This document shows, in pieces, positions 40,351 through 49,115 of a stretch of 64,000 bases of DNA (position 1 is the stretch's first letter; each line of letters begins with the position of its first letter). Where the stretch lies: contig JAWSVB010000016.1 of assembly GCA_033852135.1 (NCBI GenBank), forward strand, positions 1 to 64,000, read 5' to 3'. A program made the position numbers and the translations under genes. The stretch comes from QZLE01 sp033852135. GTDB taxonomy: Bacteria > Pseudomonadota > Gammaproteobacteria > QZLD01. The notes under the pieces are model-generated. The model saw only the letters and a list, made by a program, of their open reading frames with translations. It did no database searches and was not told the origin of the DNA.

Positions 40351-40860
40351 TTATTTACTCGGCTTTGGTAATACAACCAACATACCTTTCATATCACCAT
40401 GGCCTGATCCGCAGTAGATGCTGCAAAACACTGGATATTCACCTGGTTTTGTTGGAGCAGTTAAAATTGCAGAAACTCTTTCATCTACTGGCATTTTTGC
40501 CGAAAAATCGATCTCTGGAATTACTACACCATGTTCTATATCACCACTTTTTACCTTAAGCTCTACCTCTTCACCTGCATATACAACCAAAGGGTCTGGG
40601 GAAAAGTAGTATTGAAAAGCATCATAATCTACAACTCTTCTTCCATTGATAACCGTACCGCTAAGCTGATAGCCACTTGCATCTTTAAGCTCTTGAGCTT
40701 TTACATCCTGCCCATGCTGAGCGGGATCGCCATGATCATGATCCGGATCATTACTATGGGAGTGCACTACATAGCTATTACTAAGAAGAGTTATTCCCAA
40801 CAGTAAAGTAAGCCCCAATACACCAAAAACTCTATATCTAAAATCTGATTTATCGTCCAT
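40351..40860 (-). CDS. Cytochrome c oxidase subunit II-like CuA cupredoxin
   Basis: A 169-residue membrane-anchored protein. An N-terminal helix (FGVLGLTLLLGITLL) is followed by a His-rich linker (HSHSNDPDHDHGDPAQHGQD) and a CuA-type domain with EHGVVIPEI, then CSIYCGSGHGDMKGMLVV holding the Cys-x3-Cys and His ligands. The ATG at 40860 is spaced correctly from AAGGAG. No oxidase subunit I is present, so it is a stand-alone electron carrier or copper-binding protein. Confidence 0.8.
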   Translation of the reverse strand: MDDKSDFRYRVFGVLGLTLLLGITLLSNSYVVHSHSNDPDHDHGDPAQHGQDVKAQELKDASGYQLSGTVINGRRVVDYDAFQYYFSPDPLVVYAGEEVELKVKSGDIEHGVVIPEIDFSAKMPVDERVSAILTAPTKPGEYPVFCSIYCGSGHGDMKGMLVVLPKPSK

Positions 40861-40909
40861 TTCCATCTCCTTTTGATAACGCATATTTTTTAGACAGCAT
40901 TAAGTCCAT

Positions 40910-41272
40910 TTATTCTGCAGTTATAACTCCTTGATACATTCCCATTTGGCAAGCGAACTTATATTCACCAGGTTCTTTAATATCGATTACAAAGTCAGTA
41001 ATTTCATTTAATGGCAGCTCTTTATTAATATTTAAACTATCAAAAATAACAATGGCAGAGCATGGGGATGCATCCTTACGATTAAACCGTAACGTTGTAG
41101 GTTTTCCTGCCTTAATAATAATTTGTTTTGGGGTATAAACGCCGTTATCTACAATAATATCGACAACATCCGTTTCCATTTTTTTTGCAGATGACTTTGA
41201 TGGCATAAGCCAAAACCATACAATTATGCTGATAAATAAAACTGCACCAAGCAGATTGATAATAATATCCAT
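40910..41272 (-). CDS. Membrane-anchored cupredoxin
   Basis: A 120-residue protein with one membrane helix (INLLGAVLFISIIVWFWL) and a small cupredoxin-like domain (DVVDIIVDNGVYTPKQIIIKAG; GEYKFACQMGMYQG with the Cys and Met of a type I site). Its ATG overlaps the copA stop as TGATG, so it is translationally coupled to copA. It resembles the cupredoxin encoded beside CopA in several proteobacteria. The exact partner is unknown. Confidence 0.8.
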   Translation of the reverse strand: MDIIINLLGAVLFISIIVWFWLMPSKSSAKKMETDVVDIIVDNGVYTPKQIIIKAGKPTTLRFNRKDASPCSAIVIFDSLNINKELPLNEITDFVIDIKEPGEYKFACQMGMYQGVITAE

Positions 41273-43515
41273 CACTTATCTCCAATTTTAGCTAACCGAA
41301 GACGATTGGCATTTGAAACAACAGAAACTGATGAAAATGCCATGGCTGCACCAGCTATAACAGGATTTAGCAAAACCCCAATAAATGGGTATAAAATCCC
41401 TGCTGCAATTGGTATACCCAATGTGTTGTATACAAAAGCGCCAAACAGATTCTGCTTAATATTCCTTACCGTCAAACGTGATACCTCAATTGCATCAGGA
41501 ATACTTTGTAAAGATCCGCGCATTAAAGTCACATCTGCGCTTTCCATCGCAATATCAGTGCCTGTCCCTATGGCAAAGCCAACATCTGCTTGAGCTAAAG
41601 CTGGAGCATCGTTTATTCCGTCTCCAACCATCCCTACGCACTCTCCTTGGTTTTGCAACTCAATAATCTTTGCTGATTTATGCTCTGGAAGAACTTCAGC
41701 AAATACAGCATCAACCCCAACCTGTTTTGCAATAGCATCTGCAGTAAACTTATTATCCCCTGTTAGCATAATCACTTTTAGTCGATCTTTTTTTAAGCGG
41801 GAAATAGCGTCTATGGAATCTTCTTTTATTGGGTCAGATACAGCAATAGCTCCTGCGGCTAATCCATCAATAGCAATATAAATTGGGGTTTGCGCTTTTT
41901 CTGCAGCCTCACGCGCAATACTTGTTAACTTTTCAATATCAACTGAGTTATCCAGCATGAATTTTTGATTACCAATCAAAACATCATGCCCATCAACTTT
42001 TCCCTGCACTCCATGCCCAGCTGTGGCATGAAATGAATCAACCTTCACTAAGCTTATATCGCGTTTTATTGCTGAATTAACGACTGCCTGGGCCAATGGA
42101 TGCTCAGAGCCCCGTTCTAGGCTAGCACTTAGCTTTAGCAGCTGTTCTTCGTCGTAACCATTAGACGTTATAATAGAAGTTACCTCAGGGCGCCCTACCG
42201 TTATAGTTCCAGTTTTATCCAACATCACCGTAGTTATATGGCTGCTTTTTTGTAACGCTTCTCCATTGCGTATCAAAACCCCATTCTCTGCAGCTTTTCC
42301 AACTCCAACCATTACCGACATTGGAGTAGCCAAACCTAGCGCACAAGGACAAGTAATTATTAATACCGTCATAGCAGCTGTAAGCATAAATGCTATACGT
42401 GGTTCAGGTCCGATATTAAACCAGATTAACGCTGTAACGACAGCTATCAACAATACCGTTGGTACAAATACCGAAGCAATTTTGTCTGCTAAACGCCCTA
42501 TTGATGGTTTAGAGTTTTGTGCTTTTTTAACCATATCAATTATGCGGGCCAAAGCTGTTTCAGATCCTACTTTCGTCGCTTTATACAATACCGTACCGGA
42601 TTGGTTAACTGTTGCACCTATAATTTCATTACCAACTTTCTTCTTAACCGGCATTGGCTCACCAGTTAACATAGATTCATCGATAGTTGTTTCGCCTTCG
42701 ATAATTTCACCATCTACAGGTATTTTCTCACCCGGTCTAACTCGAACAGTATCACCAACCTTTACATCTTCAATTGGAATATCTATCTCTTTATCACCAC
42801 GGATAACTTTGGCGGTTTTTGGTTGCAGTCCAATTAGTTTTTTAATCGCCATAGAGGTCTTGCCGCGCGCTCTTACCTCAAGTGCCAAACCTAAATTTAC
42901 CAGAGCGATAATCATTGCGCTTGCTTCGAAATAAACTGCTCGCGCTTCTTGAGGAATAATGAAGGGAAAAAGAACAACAAACATAGAATATAACCATGCT
43001 ACACCCGTTCCTATTCCAATAAGCGAATCCATGTTTGCGGTATGATTTAAAAATGATTTCCATGCACCAATATAAAAATGTTTACCTGAGAAAATCATTA
43101 CTACTAAAGTTAGAATACCAATCCCTCCCCATACCAGCTGCGATGCGAGATTAGTAATCTGCATATGACCTTCAAAAAGCATCCACACCATAAGAGGAGC
43201 ACCAAGGCTTATAGCTACAATAAACTTAAGAATCAGGCTTTTAAAATGCTTTTTTTCTTGTTCTTCTGATTCATCTTGAAATTGTTCAAGGTTCTTTATC
43301 TCTGTAGCACCATAGCCTGCGCTTTTCACTGATTCGATCAATGCATCAACACCTGCGCATCCTGTAACCTGAGCAGTTCTATCAGCTAGATTTACATTTA
43401 CGGACTCAACACCATCAACACTTTTTAGCGCCTTTTCAACCTTACCGACACATCCAGCACAAGAGACGCCTTCAAGTGCTAACTGAATCGGCTTTGAAAT
43501 TTGATTCGCGTCCAT
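41272..43515 (-). CDS. copA: Copper-translocating P-type ATPase
   Basis: A 747-residue P1B ATPase that expels Cu(I). The N-terminal HMA domain has GVSCAGCVGKVEKAL, with CxxC. Membrane helices carry the CPC of TCPCALGLATP; the catalytic DKTGTIT is followed by GDGINDAPAL. The ATG at 43515 (MDANQISKP) is preferred to the frame open upstream to 43596. The stop TGA is overlapped by the next start (TGATG). It is the first gene of the copper operon and is divergent from the multicopper oxidase. Confidence 0.95.
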   Translation of the reverse strand: MDANQISKPIQLALEGVSCAGCVGKVEKALKSVDGVESVNVNLADRTAQVTGCAGVDALIESVKSAGYGATEIKNLEQFQDESEEQEKKHFKSLILKFIVAISLGAPLMVWMLFEGHMQITNLASQLVWGGIGILTLVVMIFSGKHFYIGAWKSFLNHTANMDSLIGIGTGVAWLYSMFVVLFPFIIPQEARAVYFEASAMIIALVNLGLALEVRARGKTSMAIKKLIGLQPKTAKVIRGDKEIDIPIEDVKVGDTVRVRPGEKIPVDGEIIEGETTIDESMLTGEPMPVKKKVGNEIIGATVNQSGTVLYKATKVGSETALARIIDMVKKAQNSKPSIGRLADKIASVFVPTVLLIAVVTALIWFNIGPEPRIAFMLTAAMTVLIITCPCALGLATPMSVMVGVGKAAENGVLIRNGEALQKSSHITTVMLDKTGTITVGRPEVTSIITSNGYDEEQLLKLSASLERGSEHPLAQAVVNSAIKRDISLVKVDSFHATAGHGVQGKVDGHDVLIGNQKFMLDNSVDIEKLTSIAREAAEKAQTPIYIAIDGLAAGAIAVSDPIKEDSIDAISRLKKDRLKVIMLTGDNKFTADAIAKQVGVDAVFAEVLPEHKSAKIIELQNQGECVGMVGDGINDAPALAQADVGFAIGTGTDIAMESADVTLMRGSLQSIPDAIEVSRLTVRNIKQNLFGAFVYNTLGIPIAAGILYPFIGVLLNPVIAGAAMAFSSVSVVSNANRLRLAKIGDK

Positions 43516-43529
43516 ATTCCACCTTCCAT

Positions 43530-43562
43530 ATTTTGAATCAGTAACATCTGTTCCTTCAAAAT
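43530..43562. promoter_or_regulatory. Candidate operator upstream of copA
   Basis: ATTTTGAA (43530-43537) and its exact inverse TTCAAAAT (43555-43562) with a 17-base spacer lie 15-47 bases upstream of the copA start, in the region shared with the multicopper oxidase gene. It does not match the CueR consensus. It may be the site of an unknown copper sensor; no regulator gene is in the window. Confidence 0.3.
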
Positions 43563-43705
43563 AGATGCTATAGGTATTTTGACCAATTAATAACAAAGTA
43601 ATTCATCATTTGTTATATCAATCATTATCTAAATAATAGAGAAAATATAAGTTAATGCTATCTTTAATATACCCATTAAAGTTTTTCTAAGCATAGGATT
43701 TAAGT

Positions 43706-45100
43706 ATGAAAATACTATTTACCAAACTATTTACATTAACAATATTGTTATGCTCCACCGCCATCTATGCATCTGAGCAGACTCTTCCAATACCTCCAAT
43801 TCTTAATAATTATGCAAAAGACGATAAAGAGATCTATTTATCCCTTGATGTACAACAAGGTGTAACAGAATTTATTCCAGGTGCAGCGAATAAAACATAT
43901 GGTTATAACGGTTCTTTATTAGGGCCAACTATCAGAGTTAGAAGAGGAGAAAAAGTCAGAATAAAGGTAACAAATAGTTTGCGGGAGCATACAACAGTTC
44001 ACTGGCATGGACTTTTGGTTCCAGGAGACCAAGATGGCGGCCCTCATCAGGTAATCAAACCAGACTCTCAATGGACAGCTGAGTTTGTTGTAGATCAACC
44101 AGCAGCTACAGCTTGGTATCACCCTCATGGAATTGGTAATACTGCTTCGCAGGTTTATAAAGGGCTTGCTGGGCTATTTATTATTGACGATGATGAAACT
44201 GACAAACTAAATCTACCATCTGATTATGGGATTAACGACATTCCGGTTATCGTTCAAGATAGGCGCTTTTCAAAAGACGGTGCATTACAGTACCTGACAT
44301 CTATGACAGATATCATGCAAGGTATGATGGGAAACACTATTCTAGTTAATGGTGTAATCAACCCTGTTTTAACTGTTCCTACAGGTTTAGTTCGCCTCAG
44401 GGTTCTTAATGGCTCTAATGCCAGATTCTATAATTTTTCGCTAAGTAACAAACAAGAGTTTCACCAAATAGCTACTGATGGAGGACTTCTTGAAAAACCA
44501 GTAGAGCTAAATTCTCTTATATTATCACCTGGTGAAAGAGCGGAAATAATCGCTGATTTCAGTAAATTTAAAACTGGAGAATCACTAAAACTTATTGATG
44601 GTTCCAAGCAAATACTAAAGATAGTATTTGATGGTAAAAGCAAAGCCTCAACCGAGTTACCAAAAAAATTAACGGTAATCGATAAAAATAGCGTTAATAA
44701 CCCAAAGAAAGAGCGTGATTTTACTCTGCAAGGCATGGGACATATGGTTTCGATAAATGGAAAGCGTATGAACATGAATCGTATTGATGAAAAAATCTCA
44801 GTTGGCTCAAAAGAGCTTTGGAGTATTAAAAGTAATCTTGGCATGATGGGCATGATGCACCGTATGAGGGGTACTGTACTACATAACTTTCATGCTCATG
44901 GAACTCAATTTCTAATACTAGAACGAAACGGTTCCCCACCACCAGCTAATGAGCGCGGTTGGAAAGATACATTTTTTGTTCGCGATGATGAAACAGTTAC
45001 TATTGCAGCAAAATTTCCTTATAAAGGTATTTTCATGTATCACTGCCACATACTTGAACATGAAGATAATGGCATGATGGGACAGTTTTTGGTTGAGTAA
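43706..45100 (+). CDS. CueO-like multicopper oxidase
   Basis: A 464-residue periplasmic oxidase. The signal sequence (MKILFTKLFTLTILLCSTAIYA) lacks a twin-arginine motif, unlike E. coli CueO. The copper sites are all present: TVHWHGLL, AWYHPHGIGN, HNFHAHGTQF and YHCHILEHEDNGMMG. The protein is shorter than CueO and the Met-rich insert is small (LGMMGMMHRM). It would oxidise Cu(I) to Cu(II) or oxidise phenols, protecting the periplasm, and is divergent from copA. Confidence 0.9.
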   Translation: MKILFTKLFTLTILLCSTAIYASEQTLPIPPILNNYAKDDKEIYLSLDVQQGVTEFIPGAANKTYGYNGSLLGPTIRVRRGEKVRIKVTNSLREHTTVHWHGLLVPGDQDGGPHQVIKPDSQWTAEFVVDQPAATAWYHPHGIGNTASQVYKGLAGLFIIDDDETDKLNLPSDYGINDIPVIVQDRRFSKDGALQYLTSMTDIMQGMMGNTILVNGVINPVLTVPTGLVRLRVLNGSNARFYNFSLSNKQEFHQIATDGGLLEKPVELNSLILSPGERAEIIADFSKFKTGESLKLIDGSKQILKIVFDGKSKASTELPKKLTVIDKNSVNNPKKERDFTLQGMGHMVSINGKRMNMNRIDEKISVGSKELWSIKSNLGMMGMMHRMRGTVLHNFHAHGTQFLILERNGSPPPANERGWKDTFFVRDDETVTIAAKFPYKGIFMYHCHILEHEDNGMMGQFLVE

Positions 45101-45401
45101 CGAGCTGCTTTTGAATAGCTTTATCAGTACAGTATTATAGAATTTCACGGGAGTGACGTGATGCGATATGAAGCAAGACTAATACGGCACGGAGATAATT
45201 AGAAATGGATGGCGGACAGGGAGGAAGCAGTACAGAGACTGTATCGCATTGATATATAATGCATATACAGGCAAGTGGATTTCTTCCGTGTTACCATATG
45301 TGTTACTATAAAATCCTGCTTAAAATGCATTCGAACCGAGTGTTTTTTGAGCTGATTCTATCTTTATTTTTACTCACTATTAACCATGATTATGCCCAAT
45401 A
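45101..45401. other. Intergenic region between copper locus and toxin-antitoxin module
   Basis: 301 bases with no convincing gene, repeat or terminator. It marks the boundary between the copper locus and the accessory region. Confidence 0.4.
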
Positions 45402-45728
45402 TTACAAAACAAATCTATTGAGCAAAACATCCTCAATATTCTGTCTTGAATCAAAAACAGAAAGCACATACACATCATCATTACTGATGCGATACATCAC
45501 TCTCCATGGATCAACTATCATTTCCCTATATTGAGTTATTCCCTGCGCATAAAGCTCTGGTACCACTCGACAACGATCTGGATACTGATGTAGCGTAAAT
45601 ACCTCGACTTTAATCTTATTAAGAATTTTCAAAGCGTTCTCAGGACGATCCAGAGCAATATATTCAATAATTTTTACTAAATCAGCCTCGGCTGTTTTTG
45701 CCCAGACCACCTCAAAATTTCTACTCAT
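45402..45728 (-). CDS. RelE/ParE superfamily toxin
   Basis: A 108-residue protein with the RelE/ParE fold (VVWAKTAEADLVKIIEYIALDRPENALKIL; later VVPELYAQGITQYREMIVDPWRVMYRI). Its start overlaps the antitoxin stop as TAATG, typical of the antitoxin-first layout. It should inhibit translation or gyrase; the exact target cannot be read from sequence. Confidence 0.85.
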   Translation of the reverse strand: MSRNFEVVWAKTAEADLVKIIEYIALDRPENALKILNKIKVEVFTLHQYPDRCRVVPELYAQGITQYREMIVDPWRVMYRISNDDVYVLSVFDSRQNIEDVLLNRFVL

Positions 45729-46000
45729 TATTTCTGCAACTTTTTCTCTAAATCAGCAAAAACATCAACCTGGGATTTTGTATCGCCAGACTTAATATCT
45801 TCTTCCCCCTGCGAAAGAAGTTTAAGAATCCCGATAGCATTACGCATATTCTCGTAACTCTCAGGATCTTGAAGCACTGCTCTTGGCTCACCATTTTGAG
45901 TAATAATTACAGGACGGTGCGTTTCGTTAATTTGGTTCAAAACATCAGCAGCTTTGCTTTTTAAGTATGTAATCGGTTTTATATCATCAGTAATATTCAT
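45728..46000 (-). CDS. Phd/YefM-type antitoxin
   Basis: A 90-residue antitoxin with the Phd/YefM core: KPITYLKSKAADVLNQI, PVIITQNGEPRAVLQD and ESYENMRNAIGIL. The N-terminal half binds DNA and dimerises; the tail neutralises the toxin. The ATG at 46000 has GGAGACG upstream. A palindrome lies just before it, so the pair is likely autoregulated. Confidence 0.87.
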   Translation of the reverse strand: MNITDDIKPITYLKSKAADVLNQINETHRPVIITQNGEPRAVLQDPESYENMRNAIGILKLLSQGEEDIKSGDTKSQVDVFADLEKKLQK

Positions 46001-46012
46001 AATTCGTCTCCA

Positions 46013-46038
46013 GTCTGAATATCGTATCACATTCAGAC
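46013..46038. promoter_or_regulatory. Probable operator of the Phd/YefM-RelE module
   Basis: GTCTGAAT (46013-46020) and its perfect inverse ATTCAGAC (46031-46038) with a ten-base spacer lie just upstream of the antitoxin start. This is where Phd/YefM proteins usually bind to repress their own genes. Confidence 0.55.
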
Positions 46039-46054
46039 CGATTAAAACTACAGT

Positions 46055-46273
46055 TTATTTTCCACCTCCATAAATTAACTTACAGACCAGAAAACCTGTT
46101 GTAAATATTGTGGCAGCTATTCCTATTCCAGCAACCAAATCACTTTCCCTGCGATCATCTCCAATAATACTCCTTGCTTCCTGAATCTCATCATAGTCTT
46201 CATACAGCTCATCAGACCATGGGCTTTCAGTTTCATCTTGATTGTTTTTAGTAAAGAAATCTTTTCCAAACAT
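46055..46273 (-). CDS. Hypothetical small membrane protein
   Basis: A 72-residue protein from the ATG at 46273 (MFGKDFFTKNNQDE). It has an acidic N-terminal half and one C-terminal membrane helix (LVAGIGIAATIFTTGFLVCKLIYGGGK). No family is recognised. Confidence 0.5.
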   Translation of the reverse strand: MFGKDFFTKNNQDETESPWSDELYEDYDEIQEARSIIGDDRRESDLVAGIGIAATIFTTGFLVCKLIYGGGK

Positions 46274-46493
46274 AGTAAATCTCCAAAGTGAATTTTCATA
46301 AACACGAAACCGCATTTTGCGGGCATAAAAGCAAGAGAGTGCGAATAACGCTCTGCCCTTGCTGTTTAAGTAATATATGTTTGAAATATTTTTGAATAAA
46401 TGTATAACTTCAACAAGCCATTTACCGATACCATTAGCAATGGCACAATATAAATATTGTCACTATCATGCTCATATTTACAAGAACTACGAC

Positions 46494-47498
46494 ATGCCTA
46501 CAATCAAAACTAAATATGAAATTCCAGCAATAGAGCCAGTAGATTCGCAATCTGATAACATTCATGTTTTTGATTATTATTGCTTACGGAATGGAGATTA
46601 CATCGTTGCACTAGGCGATCTAGGAGTGAAGTTTTATTCAAAAGACAACAGCATCATACGGCACTTTAAAATACCTGCGCATAGTTTGGTATTTGAAGAG
46701 TTCGGGCACAGAGTAATTGCTGTTGAAGTTACCGATTCAACACACATAGTAAGCCAAATCAATCTAAAAGGCCTGAAATCAAAACCATGGTTTGAAACCA
46801 AGCTTACAACATGGGCTTTTTCATTCGATGAACCGTGCTGGCATATATCAATTGGCAACAGGGTTTTAGGCATAGATGTTGATTCAGAAGGTTTTAAGAT
46901 ATGCAGAGAACTTAAACAACCTAATGGCAACCCTTATGATTTATCAGGCGATATTGTTTCAATGGCTCATGATTTAAGTGGCGGGGCATTATTAATCGAA
47001 AAAAATGATAAGAGCTATGAGTTCTGGAGCCTTGGGTTAATGCAGATAAAAGATGAAAATCTTATCTTGCGCCGCTCAAGTCGCAGTATTGAAAACCTTC
47101 ATTTCAGCAACGATTTTTATAATATAACTCCTTCTGGGTTTATGGTTAGTCTATCAGCAATGGAGCAATCGCCGAGCAATAAACTAGAAGCTAATTTAGT
47201 ATTTGAAGATCCGTATAATGAGGGGCACTTTAAGAAACAAATTCTTCTTAAAAGCGGAAACATTAAAAAACTTATAAGCACTGATAGATTTAGTGTAATT
47301 ACTGTTGAAACAACATCTGGATATTATTGCTATTTGATACAGCATATTCTTGGGGAAATCATGGCTGAGATATTTATTCCAGACTCTGGAAAAGTTTATC
47401 CGCACTTAACTGAATCAAATATATTTATTGGGGATAACATGGGAAGAATAATCAACTACGACCTTGAAACGGGAGTGTGTGAATCCCATAGATTATAA
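46494..47498 (+). CDS. Hypothetical protein, beta-propeller-like
   Basis: A 334-residue soluble protein. The frame opens at 46377, but ATG 46494 (MPTIKTKYEIPAIEP) starts a chain of repeating strands such as DYIVALGDLGVKFYS, RVIAVEVTDSTHIVS and GDIVSMAHDLSGGALLIE, which reads like a WD/propeller-type repeat. No signal peptide is visible. I cannot name a function. Confidence 0.5.
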   Translation: MPTIKTKYEIPAIEPVDSQSDNIHVFDYYCLRNGDYIVALGDLGVKFYSKDNSIIRHFKIPAHSLVFEEFGHRVIAVEVTDSTHIVSQINLKGLKSKPWFETKLTTWAFSFDEPCWHISIGNRVLGIDVDSEGFKICRELKQPNGNPYDLSGDIVSMAHDLSGGALLIEKNDKSYEFWSLGLMQIKDENLILRRSSRSIENLHFSNDFYNITPSGFMVSLSAMEQSPSNKLEANLVFEDPYNEGHFKKQILLKSGNIKKLISTDRFSVITVETTSGYYCYLIQHILGEIMAEIFIPDSGKVYPHLTESNIFIGDNMGRIINYDLETGVCESHRL

Positions 47499-47546
47499 TC
47501 ATTATAGTGGTTGGCAATAGCTAACAAAGCTGTACTGCCTCATGCC

Positions 47547-49070
47547 TCATCTAATACCTAATATTTTGTCTATAAGTCGTTCCAGGCAGGATTTAGGTCT
47601 TATTTTCTTAATCTTGGTTGATAGGGCATGCAGCAAATTTCCCATTAGAAATTTATAAGACTCCTCATCGCATTTTATCGTGCAGAATACCTCATCCATT
47701 ACATGATCTCGGTCTTCATGTATAAAGAACGAGTGATTTTCATTGTAGCACTTATAAATCTCTTCTGAGCCGGCACGATTTTCCTGATTCATAACAAGTG
47801 AGTCAGAGATAAACAGATTTTCTGCAAGACGCTTTCGAAATACCGTAAGGTCATCATTAACACCATTTTGAAAATGAATCTTAGTGATATGTGGTAACTC
47901 CTGATTTACAGGAAGAGCATTTATTGTTTCTTCAATTTTGACGAGTGTTTGCTTAAGTTTCTTGCGATCATTCTCATTCAACAAAGGAATGTAATCCTCA
48001 AAGCACTGACTATCAGTATGTTTGATAATATGGTTCGGATGATTATCATTAATAACAAGAGCTTCTTTTGTCAGCGTAAGGCTGATTTTATAGCCTTCAA
48101 TAGCTACAGCTTCAAAATATGATGGTGAATGTAAACGCCCTCCTGATTCAGTATCCGTATTGACATCAAATGATAGATGGGGAAAGCAAAAATGAACAGA
48201 AATTTGAGTATTCTTTTCAGACTCTAAAATATCACTGATAAATTTAGTTCCAGTGTTAATTACCCCTTTTCTAACCTTAAAAAGATCACGCACATTCATC
48301 AATACAAAACCAAGGATATTCTCCCCTCGCCAGTGGATAGGCTGAAGAATATGCTGATGATTAGGCTCTAAACCACAAGAGAACTCATTATCAAAGGTAT
48401 TAGCTTCAACAAGAACTTTATTTTCAGTATCTGAAAGAGTGTTTCTAAGCTCATAATTCTGATCAAATTTCAGGATGTTTGCCTTATTGAGAGCCTTAAC
48501 TCTATACTCATCCCAAACATCAGAGTTAAAATTCTTAACCTCACTGCCAAGCTTAGTTATAACAGCCGCATCTCGTTCATTCATAATTCTGTCAAAAACA
48601 TCTTCATCTTCAAAAAGCCTGGCCTTAAAAGCCATCAAAAATTGTCCGGCAGAACTATAATCAGTGTCATCTATATCCCTGATAGCACATGGATACCAAA
48701 GACTCAACGGTGATTCTATACCGCTGAATACCTCAAACTGTAAATCATCCCCCCTTACTATTGACCTATGTATTGAGCATCGGTTGTCATAATCAAACTC
48801 ACCATCAAATGTACACAAACACGTATTAGTTGCAGAAAGCAGATGTGATATCTTATCAATAATCTCTTTGCTTGATTCCACTGAGCACCTAAGAAAACCA
48901 CCGTGCTGAAAATAGTTAACAAAGAAAGCGTCGTCGCCTTTAAATATTTTTCTTCTGAATTCAAAAAGCCTGCCATCAGAGCACTCTTGCTCACATACAA
49001 TGCACCACCCGTCATTTTGCAGGGCTGCTTTTAATTCTGAATCAAAATTTGAAAGAAAATATGTATTCAT
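47547..49070 (-). CDS. Hypothetical protein, 507 residues
   Basis: A soluble acidic protein with no motif I recognise. The frame is conserved and closed by TAA. It lies 45 bases downstream of the WG-repeat gene at 49116 and probably shares a transcript. It may act with it in an unknown system. Confidence 0.5.
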   Translation of the reverse strand: MNTYFLSNFDSELKAALQNDGWCIVCEQECSDGRLFEFRRKIFKGDDAFFVNYFQHGGFLRCSVESSKEIIDKISHLLSATNTCLCTFDGEFDYDNRCSIHRSIVRGDDLQFEVFSGIESPLSLWYPCAIRDIDDTDYSSAGQFLMAFKARLFEDEDVFDRIMNERDAAVITKLGSEVKNFNSDVWDEYRVKALNKANILKFDQNYELRNTLSDTENKVLVEANTFDNEFSCGLEPNHQHILQPIHWRGENILGFVLMNVRDLFKVRKGVINTGTKFISDILESEKNTQISVHFCFPHLSFDVNTDTESGGRLHSPSYFEAVAIEGYKISLTLTKEALVINDNHPNHIIKHTDSQCFEDYIPLLNENDRKKLKQTLVKIEETINALPVNQELPHITKIHFQNGVNDDLTVFRKRLAENLFISDSLVMNQENRAGSEEIYKCYNENHSFFIHEDRDHVMDEVFCTIKCDEESYKFLMGNLLHALSTKIKKIRPKSCLERLIDKILGIR

Positions 49071-49115
49071 TTTTACCTTAAAAGTGATGATCTGGCATGT
49101 TGAACAAACAATTGG

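Noticed and set aside
45325..45345. tRNA T-arm-like sequence
   Set aside because: It has a GGTTCGAATGC-like loop but no matching stem, acceptor or anticodon arm nearby.
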